A DNA stretch of 35,388 bases from assembly GCA_937867135.1 (NCBI GenBank), contig CALMKK010000371.1, forward strand, positions 1-35,388, given 5' to 3'. Under the pieces are notes generated by a model. It was not told the origin of the DNA. It saw only the letters and a list, made by a program, of their open reading frames with translations, and did no database searches. The DNA is from an uncultured candidate division Zixibacteria bacterium. Its GTDB lineage: Bacteria > Zixibacteria > MSB-5A5 > GN15 > PGXB01. The position numbers and the translations under genes are program-made. Position 1 is the first letter of the stretch, and each line of letters opens with the position of its first letter. Below, piece after piece: positions 19,250 through 28,375 of this stretch.

Positions 19250-21010
19250 ATGCCCGAAAAATCGTTAAAGAAAAAAAATCGTTTTGACAGACTGGTAACA
19301 TATCTGAAGCGTTATCGGCGTTATCTGATATGGGGCCTGGCGGCGGTGGTGGGAAGTAACGTTCTGATGCTCATCAATCCCTACCTTCTCAAAATTGCGT
19401 TCGATCGAATGGAAAAGAAAGTCCCGCCCGGGGATATCCTGATGATTGCCATTTCGATTGTCGTGCTGGCCTTGATTTCGGGACTGTTTCGATTTTCCAT
19501 GCGTCGGACAATCATCTGGATGTCGCGCAAGATTGAATTCGATCTCCGCTCGGACCTTCTGCGGCACCTTTTGAAACTTAACCCGTCGTACTATTACAAT
19601 ACGCGGACCGGCGATATCATGGCGCGGGCGACCAACGACATCGAGGCGGTACGAATGATGGTCGGGCCGGGAATTATGCAGATGTCCAATACCGTCGTGA
19701 CCGCCGTCGTGGCGATCGGCTTCATGCTTTATCTCTCGCCGCAACTGACCCTTTATGCCCTGATTCCCCTGCCGCTCATCTCGTTTATTGTGAACCGCCT
19801 GGGGATGCTGGTGCATCAGCGGTTCACGAAAATTCAGGATTATTTTGCGGTTTTGACGTCGAAAGTGCAGGAGAATCTGGCCGGGGTGCGGGTGATTCGG
19901 GCCTATAATCAAGAAGAATCGGAGCTGGCGAGCTTTTCCGAGCACAATAAGAAATTCATTCATCTCAATATGCAGATGATAAAATTGGACAGTCTATTTT
20001 TCCCGCTCCTGTTCATGCTGGCCGGCGGCACCAATATTCTGGTTCTCTATTACGGGGGCAAAGGGGTGATAAATGACAGCATGAGCCTGGGAACGCTGGT
20101 GGCGTTTTTCTCGTATCTGGCGATGCTGATCTGGCCGACTATCGCGCTGGGCTGGGTGATCTCTCTTTACCAGCGCGGAACGGCATCGCTGGCCCGGATC
20201 AACGACGTAATGAATACGGAACCGGCGGTCCGATCCGAGCCGGGGGCCCTCAGGTCAAAAGATATAAAAGGAAAGATCGAATATCGCCGTCTCAATTTCG
20301 GATATAACGGCACCCCCGTGTTGCATGATATAAATTTGACAATTGAGCCGGGAATGACGGTCGGCGTGGTGGGGCCGACGGCCTCGGGAAAATCGACGCT
20401 GGTGGCGCTGATCAGCCATTTATTCCCGGTCAAACGCGGTCTGCTTTTTATCGATGACATCGATATAAATGATTGGGATCTGGAAACGCTCCGTTCCCGA
20501 ATAGGTTTTGTGCCTCAGGAGCCGTTTTTATTCTCCGACACCATCTCAAATAATATCCTCATGGGGCGGGAGACCAAGGACTTCACGGCGGCGCAAGCGG
20601 CCGCATCGGCGGCGGTCATTGACAAGGAGATCGAGTCTTTTCCCGCCGGGTATGATACTATTCTGGGCGAGCGGGGAATCACGCTCTCCGGCGGCCAGAA
20701 GCAACGGGTGGCGATGGCCCGGGCGCTGGTAATCGAGCCCCGGATTTTGATTCTGGACGACGCCACGAGTGCGGTCGATACCGAAACCGAGCATCTGATC
20801 AACCGGCGCTTAAGCGGAGAGATAGAAAAATGCACGGCCCTTATAATTTCGCACCGCATTTCGGCGGTTAAAGACGCCGATCGGATAATTTATATGGAGA
20901 AGGGGACGATTGCCGAGGCCGGAAATCACGAAGAGCTGGTGGCGGCCGGCGGCCGTTATGCCCGACTCTTCCGGATGCAATTGATCGAAGAAGAACTGAA
21001 GAAAATGTAA
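19250..21010 (+). CDS. ABC transporter ATP-binding/permease protein (TM287/BmrC-like half)
   Basis: N-terminal ABC TM domain; Walker A GPTASGKST; LSGGQKQR; Walker B LILDDATSAVD; H-loop ISHR. Confidence 0.93.
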   Translation: MPEKSLKKKNRFDRLVTYLKRYRRYLIWGLAAVVGSNVLMLINPYLLKIAFDRMEKKVPPGDILMIAISIVVLALISGLFRFSMRRTIIWMSRKIEFDLRSDLLRHLLKLNPSYYYNTRTGDIMARATNDIEAVRMMVGPGIMQMSNTVVTAVVAIGFMLYLSPQLTLYALIPLPLISFIVNRLGMLVHQRFTKIQDYFAVLTSKVQENLAGVRVIRAYNQEESELASFSEHNKKFIHLNMQMIKLDSLFFPLLFMLAGGTNILVLYYGGKGVINDSMSLGTLVAFFSYLAMLIWPTIALGWVISLYQRGTASLARINDVMNTEPAVRSEPGALRSKDIKGKIEYRRLNFGYNGTPVLHDINLTIEPGMTVGVVGPTASGKSTLVALISHLFPVKRGLLFIDDIDINDWDLETLRSRIGFVPQEPFLFSDTISNNILMGRETKDFTAAQAAASAAVIDKEIESFPAGYDTILGERGITLSGGQKQRVAMARALVIEPRILILDDATSAVDTETEHLINRRLSGEIEKCTALIISHRISAVKDADRIIYMEKGTIAEAGNHEELVAAGGRYARLFRMQLIEEELKKM

Positions 21011-21013
21011 TTT

Positions 21014-22807
21014 ATGACGACCGAAAATTACCACGAAGAAGAAATCCTGGGGAAAGCGTACGACGCCCGGTTGATGCGGCGGCTTTTGCGATATGTCCGG
21101 CCGTACCGTCTGCCGCTCTTCACGGCTATTTTTCTTTTGATCGCCGGATCGATTCTGCAATTGCTTCTGCCGGTAATGGTGCAGATCGGGATCGACAAAT
21201 ACCTTCTGACCAAGGACCTCGGCGGATTGGGGCGGATCGCGCTTCTGGCCGCCGGAGTTCTGGTGGCGGCGTTCCTGCTATCGTACTTGCAGTCCTTCAT
21301 AACCATGTATATCGGTCAGAGAGTTCAATACGATGTCCGGATGCAGATATTCGGGCATTTGCAGAAATTGCATATGGGATTTTTTGACAAGAACCCGGTG
21401 GGGCGGCTGGTGACCAGAGTCACTAATGATGTGAGCGTGCTCGATGAATTGTTTTCGTCCGGACTGGTATCGGTTTTCGGCGATATCTTGACCCTGGTCG
21501 GTATTATCATCGCTCTTTTATACTATAACTGGAAGCTGGCCCTTCTGACGTTCGTGGTTCTGCCGTTTCTAATTTTCGCAACGGCCCTGTTCCGCCGGAA
21601 AGTCCGGGAGATATATCGGGAAATCCGGTTGCGCCTGGCCCGCCTGAACGCTTTCATGCAGGAGCATATCACCGGCATGACGGTTATCCAGCTATTCACC
21701 CGTGAAAAGGAAGTGCACGACCGGTTCACGGTCATCAATACCGATTTGCGCGAGGCCAATCTCAAATCGATTTATTATTACGCCCTTTTCTTCCCGGCGG
21801 TTGAAATAATCAGCTCGATATCGCTGGCGATTTTGATTTATTACGGCGGTTTTCAAATTGCGGCCGGGGCGCTCACGCTGGGGGAACTGGTGGCATTTAT
21901 TCAGCTGGTACAGCGCTTCTATAATCCGATTCGGGATCTTTCGGAAAAATATAACATTTTGCAATCTTCGATGGCCTCGTCGGAGCGGATTTTCAAATTG
22001 CTCGATACCAAGCCGGAAATAGTTAGCGTGGCCGACGACGGCCGACACGATGGATTCAAGGGCAAGATTGAATTTCAAAATGTCTGGTTTGCTTACAACG
22101 GCAATGACAATGTCCTCAAGGATGTGTCGTTTACGGTCAATCCGGGCGAAAGGGTGGCCATAGTCGGCGCGACCGGAGCCGGGAAAACATCGCTTATATC
22201 GCTTCTCTTCCGATATTATGATTATCAAAAAGGCTCTATTAAGCTGGACGGCGTCGATATCAGAGAACTGCCGCTGGCAACGCTGAGGGGTCAACTGGCG
22301 CTGGTGCTGCAGGATGTATTTATCTTCTCCGGCGATTACGCCGGGAATATTCGTCTCGGTCGAAAAGATGTATCCGACGAAAAACTCAAAGAGGCGTTGC
22401 GGAAGGTCAATCTGTATGATTTTGTCATGAGTGAGGAGGGGGGGCTGACCGCGGAAGTGAAAGAACGGGGGGCGACCCTTTCCACCGGGCAGAAGCAGTT
22501 GCTGTCATTTGCGCGGGCCCTGGCGTTCAATCCCAATATTCTGGTTCTCGATGAGGCGACCAGTTCGGTCGATACCGCCACGGAGCGATTGATTCAAAAA
22601 GCGCTTGATAATCTTCTGGAAAACCGGACGGCGATAATAATCGCGCATCGTCTTTCGACCATCGAAAAGGCCGATAAAATTATTGTTCTGCATAACGGCG
22701 AAGTGCGCGAGATGGGCCGGCATGCTGAGCTTCTGGCCCAAAAGGGGATATACAACCGCCTCTATCAACTGCAATTCAAACAAGTCGAGGCCGATGTAAC
22801 GATATGA
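21014..22807 (+). CDS. ABC transporter ATP-binding/permease protein (TM288/BmrD-like half)
   Basis: Walker A GATGAGKTS; degenerate signature LSTGQKQ; Walker B LVLDEATSSVD; H-loop AHRLS. Confidence 0.93.
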   Translation: MTTENYHEEEILGKAYDARLMRRLLRYVRPYRLPLFTAIFLLIAGSILQLLLPVMVQIGIDKYLLTKDLGGLGRIALLAAGVLVAAFLLSYLQSFITMYIGQRVQYDVRMQIFGHLQKLHMGFFDKNPVGRLVTRVTNDVSVLDELFSSGLVSVFGDILTLVGIIIALLYYNWKLALLTFVVLPFLIFATALFRRKVREIYREIRLRLARLNAFMQEHITGMTVIQLFTREKEVHDRFTVINTDLREANLKSIYYYALFFPAVEIISSISLAILIYYGGFQIAAGALTLGELVAFIQLVQRFYNPIRDLSEKYNILQSSMASSERIFKLLDTKPEIVSVADDGRHDGFKGKIEFQNVWFAYNGNDNVLKDVSFTVNPGERVAIVGATGAGKTSLISLLFRYYDYQKGSIKLDGVDIRELPLATLRGQLALVLQDVFIFSGDYAGNIRLGRKDVSDEKLKEALRKVNLYDFVMSEEGGLTAEVKERGATLSTGQKQLLSFARALAFNPNILVLDEATSSVDTATERLIQKALDNLLENRTAIIIAHRLSTIEKADKIIVLHNGEVREMGRHAELLAQKGIYNRLYQLQFKQVEADVTI

Positions 22808-23613
22808 AACCGGGTTTAACGGGAACCGAGCTAAACAGGCATTTGTATTTCGCTCAGGAATTGGCTCAGGCGGCGGGGGCGATTTTATTGAAGCGTTCCA
22901 AAAGGCACAATGAAATACGCTATAAGGGGCGGGTAAATCTGGTCACCTCGGCCGATATGGCATCGCAGAAATATATTATTAAGACTATCGAAAACAAATA
23001 CCCGGAGCATTCCATTCTGGCGGAAGAAGCGGCGGCCCGGGAGCGGGGTTCTCTTTACCGCTGGATAATCGACCCGCTGGACGGGACCACCAATTATGCG
23101 CACGGTTTTCCATTTTATTGCGTTTCGATTGCGCTCGAATACCGAGGTGAAATAAAAATCGGGGTGGTCTATGATCCGGTTCGGGAGGAATTGTTTACGG
23201 CCCGCTTTGGAGGCGGTGCGCGTTTAAACGGCAGGAAGATTGGGGTGACGTCCGAATCCCGGCTGACGCACGCTTTATTGGCGACCGGTTTCCCTTATGA
23301 TATCGGCGCGACCAAAGAAGATAATCTCGATAACTACATCTTTTTTGCGCGGCGCTCTCGCGGTATACGCCGGGCCGGCTCGGCGGCGCTGGATTTGTGC
23401 TATGTTGCCTGCGGACGATGCGACGGTTTTTGGGAGTTAAAACTGTCGCCGTGGGATACGGCGGCGGCGAAATTAATCGTGGAGGAAGCGGGGGGACGGG
23501 TTACGGATTTTGACGGAAAGAAATTTTCAATTTACAATCGCTATATTATTGCCAGCAACGGGAAAGTACACAACCAAATTATGAAAGTATTGGCCCGGAA
23601 ATCTCAAAAGTGA
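22804..23613 (+). CDS. Inositol monophosphatase family protein
   Basis: IIDPLDGTTNYAHGFPFYCVSIAL; LDLCYVACGRCDGFWELKLSPWDTAAAKLIVEEAGG. ATGA overlap with upstream gene. Confidence 0.93.
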   Translation: MKPGLTGTELNRHLYFAQELAQAAGAILLKRSKRHNEIRYKGRVNLVTSADMASQKYIIKTIENKYPEHSILAEEAAARERGSLYRWIIDPLDGTTNYAHGFPFYCVSIALEYRGEIKIGVVYDPVREELFTARFGGGARLNGRKIGVTSESRLTHALLATGFPYDIGATKEDNLDNYIFFARRSRGIRRAGSAALDLCYVACGRCDGFWELKLSPWDTAAAKLIVEEAGGRVTDFDGKKFSIYNRYIIASNGKVHNQIMKVLARKSQK

Positions 23614-25895
23614 TATTTCAATCCGAAACTCGGCAAAATGCCGGTATCATAAATATAGCCGTCGGCGGTGCTTATTATGGCATTGCTATGATTGGTGACA
23701 TTGGCCACCGACAGGTGCAAATCAATATGCCGCATCTGATATGAAAAGAGCAGATTGAAAGCGACATTGACCGGGAACTGGGCCGAGTTTTCGTTTTTAA
23801 TCTGCGAATAGTAATATTCCCTGCTTCCGTAAAAGCCGCTCTGGATTTTTTCGAAAGATTTCCGGGGAGTGTATCGGTTCCCGGAATGAATCGAGAGATC
23901 ACCGCCCAGAGTAACGGCGCGTCCGGGGTGATAACCGATCTCGACAAAAAATCGATTACGGGCGTTCAATTCGTACGGGATGATGATATCATCGACAATT
24001 TTCTCCGCCCGGGTATGTCCGATGTAAGTATAGAGGTCCAATTTTCCCGAAAGCAGGCCGTCTTTATCGAACGCCAGATCGCCGCCATAGAAACGGGCGC
24101 GGCCATTCGGCTTTATGGAAATTTCCGGATCATCGGCCGGGTCACCGAAAGCGGGAGTGAGGTGAGGAAGGCGCTCCATTTTTTTATAGAAAAAGCCGAG
24201 GCGCCACGGCCCAATGGTATAGGCGGTTGAATAGAGCCGGGTATGTACAGCCCTCAGGTTTTGCAAATTGGCATATATCAGGTTTTGATATTGCTCCAGT
24301 ATTCGACCGCAAGGATTTTCAAAGAAATTACCGTAGAATATCGCAAAATTGCTTATGGAACCTGCCCGGAGCCGGATTGAATGCCGGGAGGCGATTTCAT
24401 ATTTTTGCATGAGACGGCTGAAAGACTGGAGCCGGATGCCGTTTTCGATTTCCCACGGACCCAAGGATTGCCGGTACGACAGGTACCCGGCTCGATCCGA
24501 TTCATTATCATTCAGTTGGATACGGCCATATTGATTATTAAGAGATTCTTGGTAGATATAAGGATTGTCGCTGGGGGCATCGGGCGGGAAGAAATTCCAA
24601 TTCTTCTGTACCAAATTAAGGGACCGGCCGAAAATGCTCTGCAAACCGCCGCCGAAGGTGAATTGGGCCTTTCGATATAAATAAGTAATCTCGGCATTAG
24701 TCAGGAAACGAGACTGTCGCGAGAAAAGGGCAACATTGAGCTGACCGGGGTCCGAGGCATCGACCGGTGAAGCATAATATTCTTCGAGATTCTGTTTCCA
24801 GCCCGCTCCTGCTTTGATTAAAAAGCGGGATGTGACCGACTCAAAGCGAAGGCCGACAAATTTCTCATCGGTGCGTTGGGAAGCATTTATACCGTGCTCA
24901 TTTATAGAAGTGGAGGCGCTCCTATAACTCAGGAAGTCGCGGACATAATACTGATCGAGCGAAATATTGGCCGCCGGACTGATTTTCAGACCGGTCGAAA
25001 GAAACAGATCTTGAAAATTAGTGGGGGGAATGGTGCGGCGATCGGAATGAATATCAAAATGACGAACCAGTTTATCGAGAACCGACTTGCGGAGCGATGC
25101 AACCAGGAAATATCGCTTACCTCCCAATGATGCGCCGCCGGTAGCTTCGACCAGAGAAAGGTTCATCTCGCCGTGCAAAGCGGTCTCGAATGGCGAAAAA
25201 CTGGACATGGTTACCGCGCCAGGACCCTCAAAAGAAGCATTCGTACCTTGTTCGGTTACTTTTATTTCTTTGACCACCGATGACGGCAGGAACGCAAACA
25301 TGCCATAGTGACACGGGTCCTGACCGATGAGGAAAGTGTTGAGATAATAATTGGGGCTGGTACCATTGATTCGAATTTTGGCCGAATAATTGGAGCCGGC
25401 GCGGATGACCTGCGGTTCCTGTACGGCGCTAATCGGATTGGTCGGGACAAAAGATGAAGCCGCCCTTCGGGCAATTATCTGAGGTGTGAGAATATGCACA
25501 TTTTCCATTTCCTGTCGGCCGGGAAAAACCACGCGCCGCCCGATTTCAATCGGTCGGGCTTCCAGAACCAATTTCAGGGCGGGGTTATAAGTGGAGATAT
25601 TAATTGTCTTCTCGATTTTTTCATAACCGATGGATGATACCTCTAGAACCACTTTTCCGGTAATGGAATCGGGTAATTTAAGGGAAAATAAGCCGGTTGA
25701 ATCGGACGCCGTTCCGGTGATAATTTTGTCCTGAGAAAAAACGATGATATTGGCGCCGAAAAGGGGATGGTTGTCAGTGTCGATAAGATACCCGGAAATG
25801 ACGCGGGCAAAGGCCGGGCCTGAAAATAGAATAAGAATGACTGAAAAGAACGCCGCCCGCAGAAATCTAACATACACGTCAAAATTGGCTCTCAT
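23604..25895 (-). CDS. TonB-dependent receptor with N-terminal carboxypeptidase-regulatory-like domain
   Basis: Signal peptide; ISGYLIDTDNHPLFGANIIVFSQDKIITGTASDSTGLFSLKLP (CarboxypepD_reg); plug-like region; barrel ends GLKYHF. Confidence 0.82.
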   Translation of the reverse strand: MRANFDVYVRFLRAAFFSVILILFSGPAFARVISGYLIDTDNHPLFGANIIVFSQDKIITGTASDSTGLFSLKLPDSITGKVVLEVSSIGYEKIEKTINISTYNPALKLVLEARPIEIGRRVVFPGRQEMENVHILTPQIIARRAASSFVPTNPISAVQEPQVIRAGSNYSAKIRINGTSPNYYLNTFLIGQDPCHYGMFAFLPSSVVKEIKVTEQGTNASFEGPGAVTMSSFSPFETALHGEMNLSLVEATGGASLGGKRYFLVASLRKSVLDKLVRHFDIHSDRRTIPPTNFQDLFLSTGLKISPAANISLDQYYVRDFLSYRSASTSINEHGINASQRTDEKFVGLRFESVTSRFLIKAGAGWKQNLEEYYASPVDASDPGQLNVALFSRQSRFLTNAEITYLYRKAQFTFGGGLQSIFGRSLNLVQKNWNFFPPDAPSDNPYIYQESLNNQYGRIQLNDNESDRAGYLSYRQSLGPWEIENGIRLQSFSRLMQKYEIASRHSIRLRAGSISNFAIFYGNFFENPCGRILEQYQNLIYANLQNLRAVHTRLYSTAYTIGPWRLGFFYKKMERLPHLTPAFGDPADDPEISIKPNGRARFYGGDLAFDKDGLLSGKLDLYTYIGHTRAEKIVDDIIIPYELNARNRFFVEIGYHPGRAVTLGGDLSIHSGNRYTPRKSFEKIQSGFYGSREYYYSQIKNENSAQFPVNVAFNLLFSYQMRHIDLHLSVANVTNHSNAIISTADGYIYDTGILPSFGLKYHF

Positions 25896-26043
25896 ACTAC
25901 AGCGGTATTCTACAAAAGGTGTGCCGCGCAGAGGGAAGTTCTTGTCAGGCGTAAGCTATTGGTGTTTAATACGATAATATGAAGTGATAGAAGACCGAAG
26001 GGGGGTCAGTGCGATGGAATATCTATATTCTGCAATCTATTTC

Positions 26044-26847
26044 TTATCGCTCCGGGAAGCAATTATCTATAAACTCATCAATAAGTTGGTTGAATTTGTG
26101 TTGCCGGGAAATAAAGAAAAAATGATAGGCTTCCTCGAAGAGGTAGTAGCGGGCATTTTTGAAATGATTTACCCACGATTTTTGAAAATCGGCGCCGATT
26201 CCATTGTCGGCCTCAAGAACGAAAACGGGGAGAATTTCCGGGGTTTCCTGCGGCGGATAAAGGCGATTAAACTCGCGGCATCCGGCCACCGATCTGAATA
26301 GCCAGCGATAGTCGCAGGTTTTGAATGAAGGGAAAATTAAGGCTTTATCTTCGGCCGTCATGATATCGGCCATCAAATTACGATACCATTTTTCGGCTTC
26401 AGCGGTCAATCGGGAATCGTCGAGAGCCAGCATGGATTGGGCGAATTCCATTCGGGCCTCTATAATTTCGGGGAATCCTTGATAGGTGCAATCGACAAAA
26501 GCCGCCCCTCTTAAATTGAAATAGGCTTTTTTTATTATTTCCGGCAGTATCTGGCTGGCGAAACTGTGGCCGATGGCAATATATGGTTTCTGGATCACGG
26601 TTCGCATTAAAGCATCTATGGCATCGGCATCGAGGCGCGGTGCGAACTCCGGTTCAATGTCGCGGGAAGAACGGCCATGACCGAACAAATCGACGGTTAC
26701 GACTTGATAATTTTTGCCAAAATGGTCAATTTGGTATTTCCAGGTTCGTCCTTCCCCTCCGAGGCCGTGTATAAAAAGGAGAGTCACGGGACCATTGCCA
26801 AACAAATCGTAATAGAGGTTAAGTTTATTGAATTCAAAAATCGGCAT
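26044..26847 (-). CDS. Alpha/beta hydrolase
   Basis: LLFIHGLGGEGRTW oxyanion-hole motif; DLFGHGRSS; nucleophile elbow IGHSFAS. Confidence 0.9.
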   Translation of the reverse strand: MPIFEFNKLNLYYDLFGNGPVTLLFIHGLGGEGRTWKYQIDHFGKNYQVVTVDLFGHGRSSRDIEPEFAPRLDADAIDALMRTVIQKPYIAIGHSFASQILPEIIKKAYFNLRGAAFVDCTYQGFPEIIEARMEFAQSMLALDDSRLTAEAEKWYRNLMADIMTAEDKALIFPSFKTCDYRWLFRSVAGCREFNRLYPPQETPEILPVFVLEADNGIGADFQKSWVNHFKNARYYLFEEAYHFFFISRQHKFNQLIDEFIDNCFPER

Positions 26848-26864
26848 AAGAACTATCCGAGTTA

Positions 26865-26894
26865 AATTTATGGCAACTTATTATTTCAAGTCAA
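26865..26894 (-). promoter_or_regulatory. Putative promoter of the alpha/beta hydrolase gene
   Basis: On the minus strand TTGACT - 18 nt - TAAATT, about 18 nt before the start codon. Confidence 0.5.
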
Positions 26895-27002
26895 CAACTT
26901 CCGCGTATATTCCGTATTTACAGCATAATACGCCATTTGCTTTTCCTGAAGAAAAATTATATTATCTTTAAAAAAAGGATGAGATTCTGATAATAACAGA
27001 GG

Positions 27003-28364
27003 TTGAATTTGGATAAGAAGCTAATGGTATCTACCTCAGGGATTCGAGGTGTAATCGGAAATGGCCTGGATCCGCTTCTGGCGGGCGAATATGCCGCCGC
27101 TTTTGGAACATACCTTAAAAGTGGATCCGTTGTTATAGGACAGGACAGTCGGCCGTCGGGTGATATGATTAAGATGGCCGTCATTGCGGCTTTAAGATCG
27201 GTCGGGATTAATGTTATCGATATCGGACTGGTTCCCACACCGACCGTGGAAATCGCCGTGACCGGTCTGAGGGCCAAAGGCGGCATCTGTATCACGGCCA
27301 GTCATAATCCTTCGGAGTGGAACGCTCTCAAGTTTTTCAATTCCAGAGGAGAATTTATCGATAAAGAGGACCTAAATAAAATAAAAGAAATTTGTTCGTC
27401 CCGCAAATTCGCCTTTAAAGAGTATCGCAAATTGGGGACGGTCAAAATTGATGACACCTGGGTGAAGAAGCATATCGATCTGGTACTGAAACTGAAAGTG
27501 GTAAACGGCGGGGCGATAAAAAAGACGCGATTAAAAGTGGTCGTTGACGCCATAAACGGAGCCGGCTCATTGGCCCTGCCGAAACTTCTGGAAAAACTGG
27601 GTGTTAATGTAATTCGCCTGAATTGCCGTAGTGATGGTAATTTTGTTCATGCCCCGGAGCCGATTCCGGCCAATTTGAAAATGCTGATGGCGGCGGTTAA
27701 GAAAAATAGGGCCGATTTGGGGATGGCGTGCGACCCGGATGCGGATCGCCTGGCGCTGGTTGATGAAACCGGACTGGCGATAGGGGAAGAATTGACGCTG
27801 GCCCTGGCCATTGCCCATGTGCTGTCGAAAAAGAAGGGGAATGTGGTGGTGAATCTTTCTACCTCTCGGGCAAGCGAAGCGATGGCGGTCAGGAATAAGG
27901 CCAGGATATTTTACGCTCCGGTTGGGGAAGCGAATGTTATCGAAGGGATTCGGAAGAACCGGGCGGTTATTGGGGGAGAGGGGAACGGGGGAGTAATTTA
28001 CCCGGCCTTTCATTGCGGCCGGGACGCTCTGGTCGGAGCGGCGATAGTTTTGAGCCATTTGGCCGAAACCAAGGCGACTCTCTCTCAGGCGGCGTCAAAA
28101 GTGCCGATATATTATAACAGGAAATTAAAAGCGGCTCTTCCGAGCGATTTTGAGGGGAAAATGGCACGGGTTGAAGAGCAAGCCAAGAAGGATTTTGAAA
28201 ATCTTCAGATTGATCGTCGGGATGGAATACGGTTTGATTTTCCGCGGGGATGGTTTCAGATTCGCAAGTCTAACACCGAGCCGATTTATCGCTTGATAGC
28301 GGAAACCGATTCGAAGAAACTGACCGACGTCATAATAAAAGAGATAATGAATCTTCTGAAATGA
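27003..28364 (+). CDS. glmM: Phosphoglucosamine mutase / phosphohexomutase (TTG start)
   Basis: STSGIRGVIG; active-site TASHNPSEWNALKF; metal site DPDADRLALVDE; RKSNTEPIYRLIAE. glmM assignment supported by adjacent glmS. Confidence 0.88.
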   Translation: MNLDKKLMVSTSGIRGVIGNGLDPLLAGEYAAAFGTYLKSGSVVIGQDSRPSGDMIKMAVIAALRSVGINVIDIGLVPTPTVEIAVTGLRAKGGICITASHNPSEWNALKFFNSRGEFIDKEDLNKIKEICSSRKFAFKEYRKLGTVKIDDTWVKKHIDLVLKLKVVNGGAIKKTRLKVVVDAINGAGSLALPKLLEKLGVNVIRLNCRSDGNFVHAPEPIPANLKMLMAAVKKNRADLGMACDPDADRLALVDETGLAIGEELTLALAIAHVLSKKKGNVVVNLSTSRASEAMAVRNKARIFYAPVGEANVIEGIRKNRAVIGGEGNGGVIYPAFHCGRDALVGAAIVLSHLAETKATLSQAASKVPIYYNRKLKAALPSDFEGKMARVEEQAKKDFENLQIDRRDGIRFDFPRGWFQIRKSNTEPIYRLIAETDSKKLTDVIIKEIMNLLK

Positions 28365-28375
28365 GGTTTTGATAT

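Noticed and set aside
19265-19963. 232-aa minus-strand ORF antisense to the first ABC gene
   Set aside because: His/Arg-rich shadow ORF.
25984-26301. 105-aa plus-strand ORF at the end of the alpha/beta hydrolase gene
   Set aside because: Mostly antisense to the hydrolase C-terminus; no recognisable domain.
28365-28375. Possible glmS ribozyme upstream of glmS
   Set aside because: Only 11 nt separate glmM and glmS, too short for the ribozyme.
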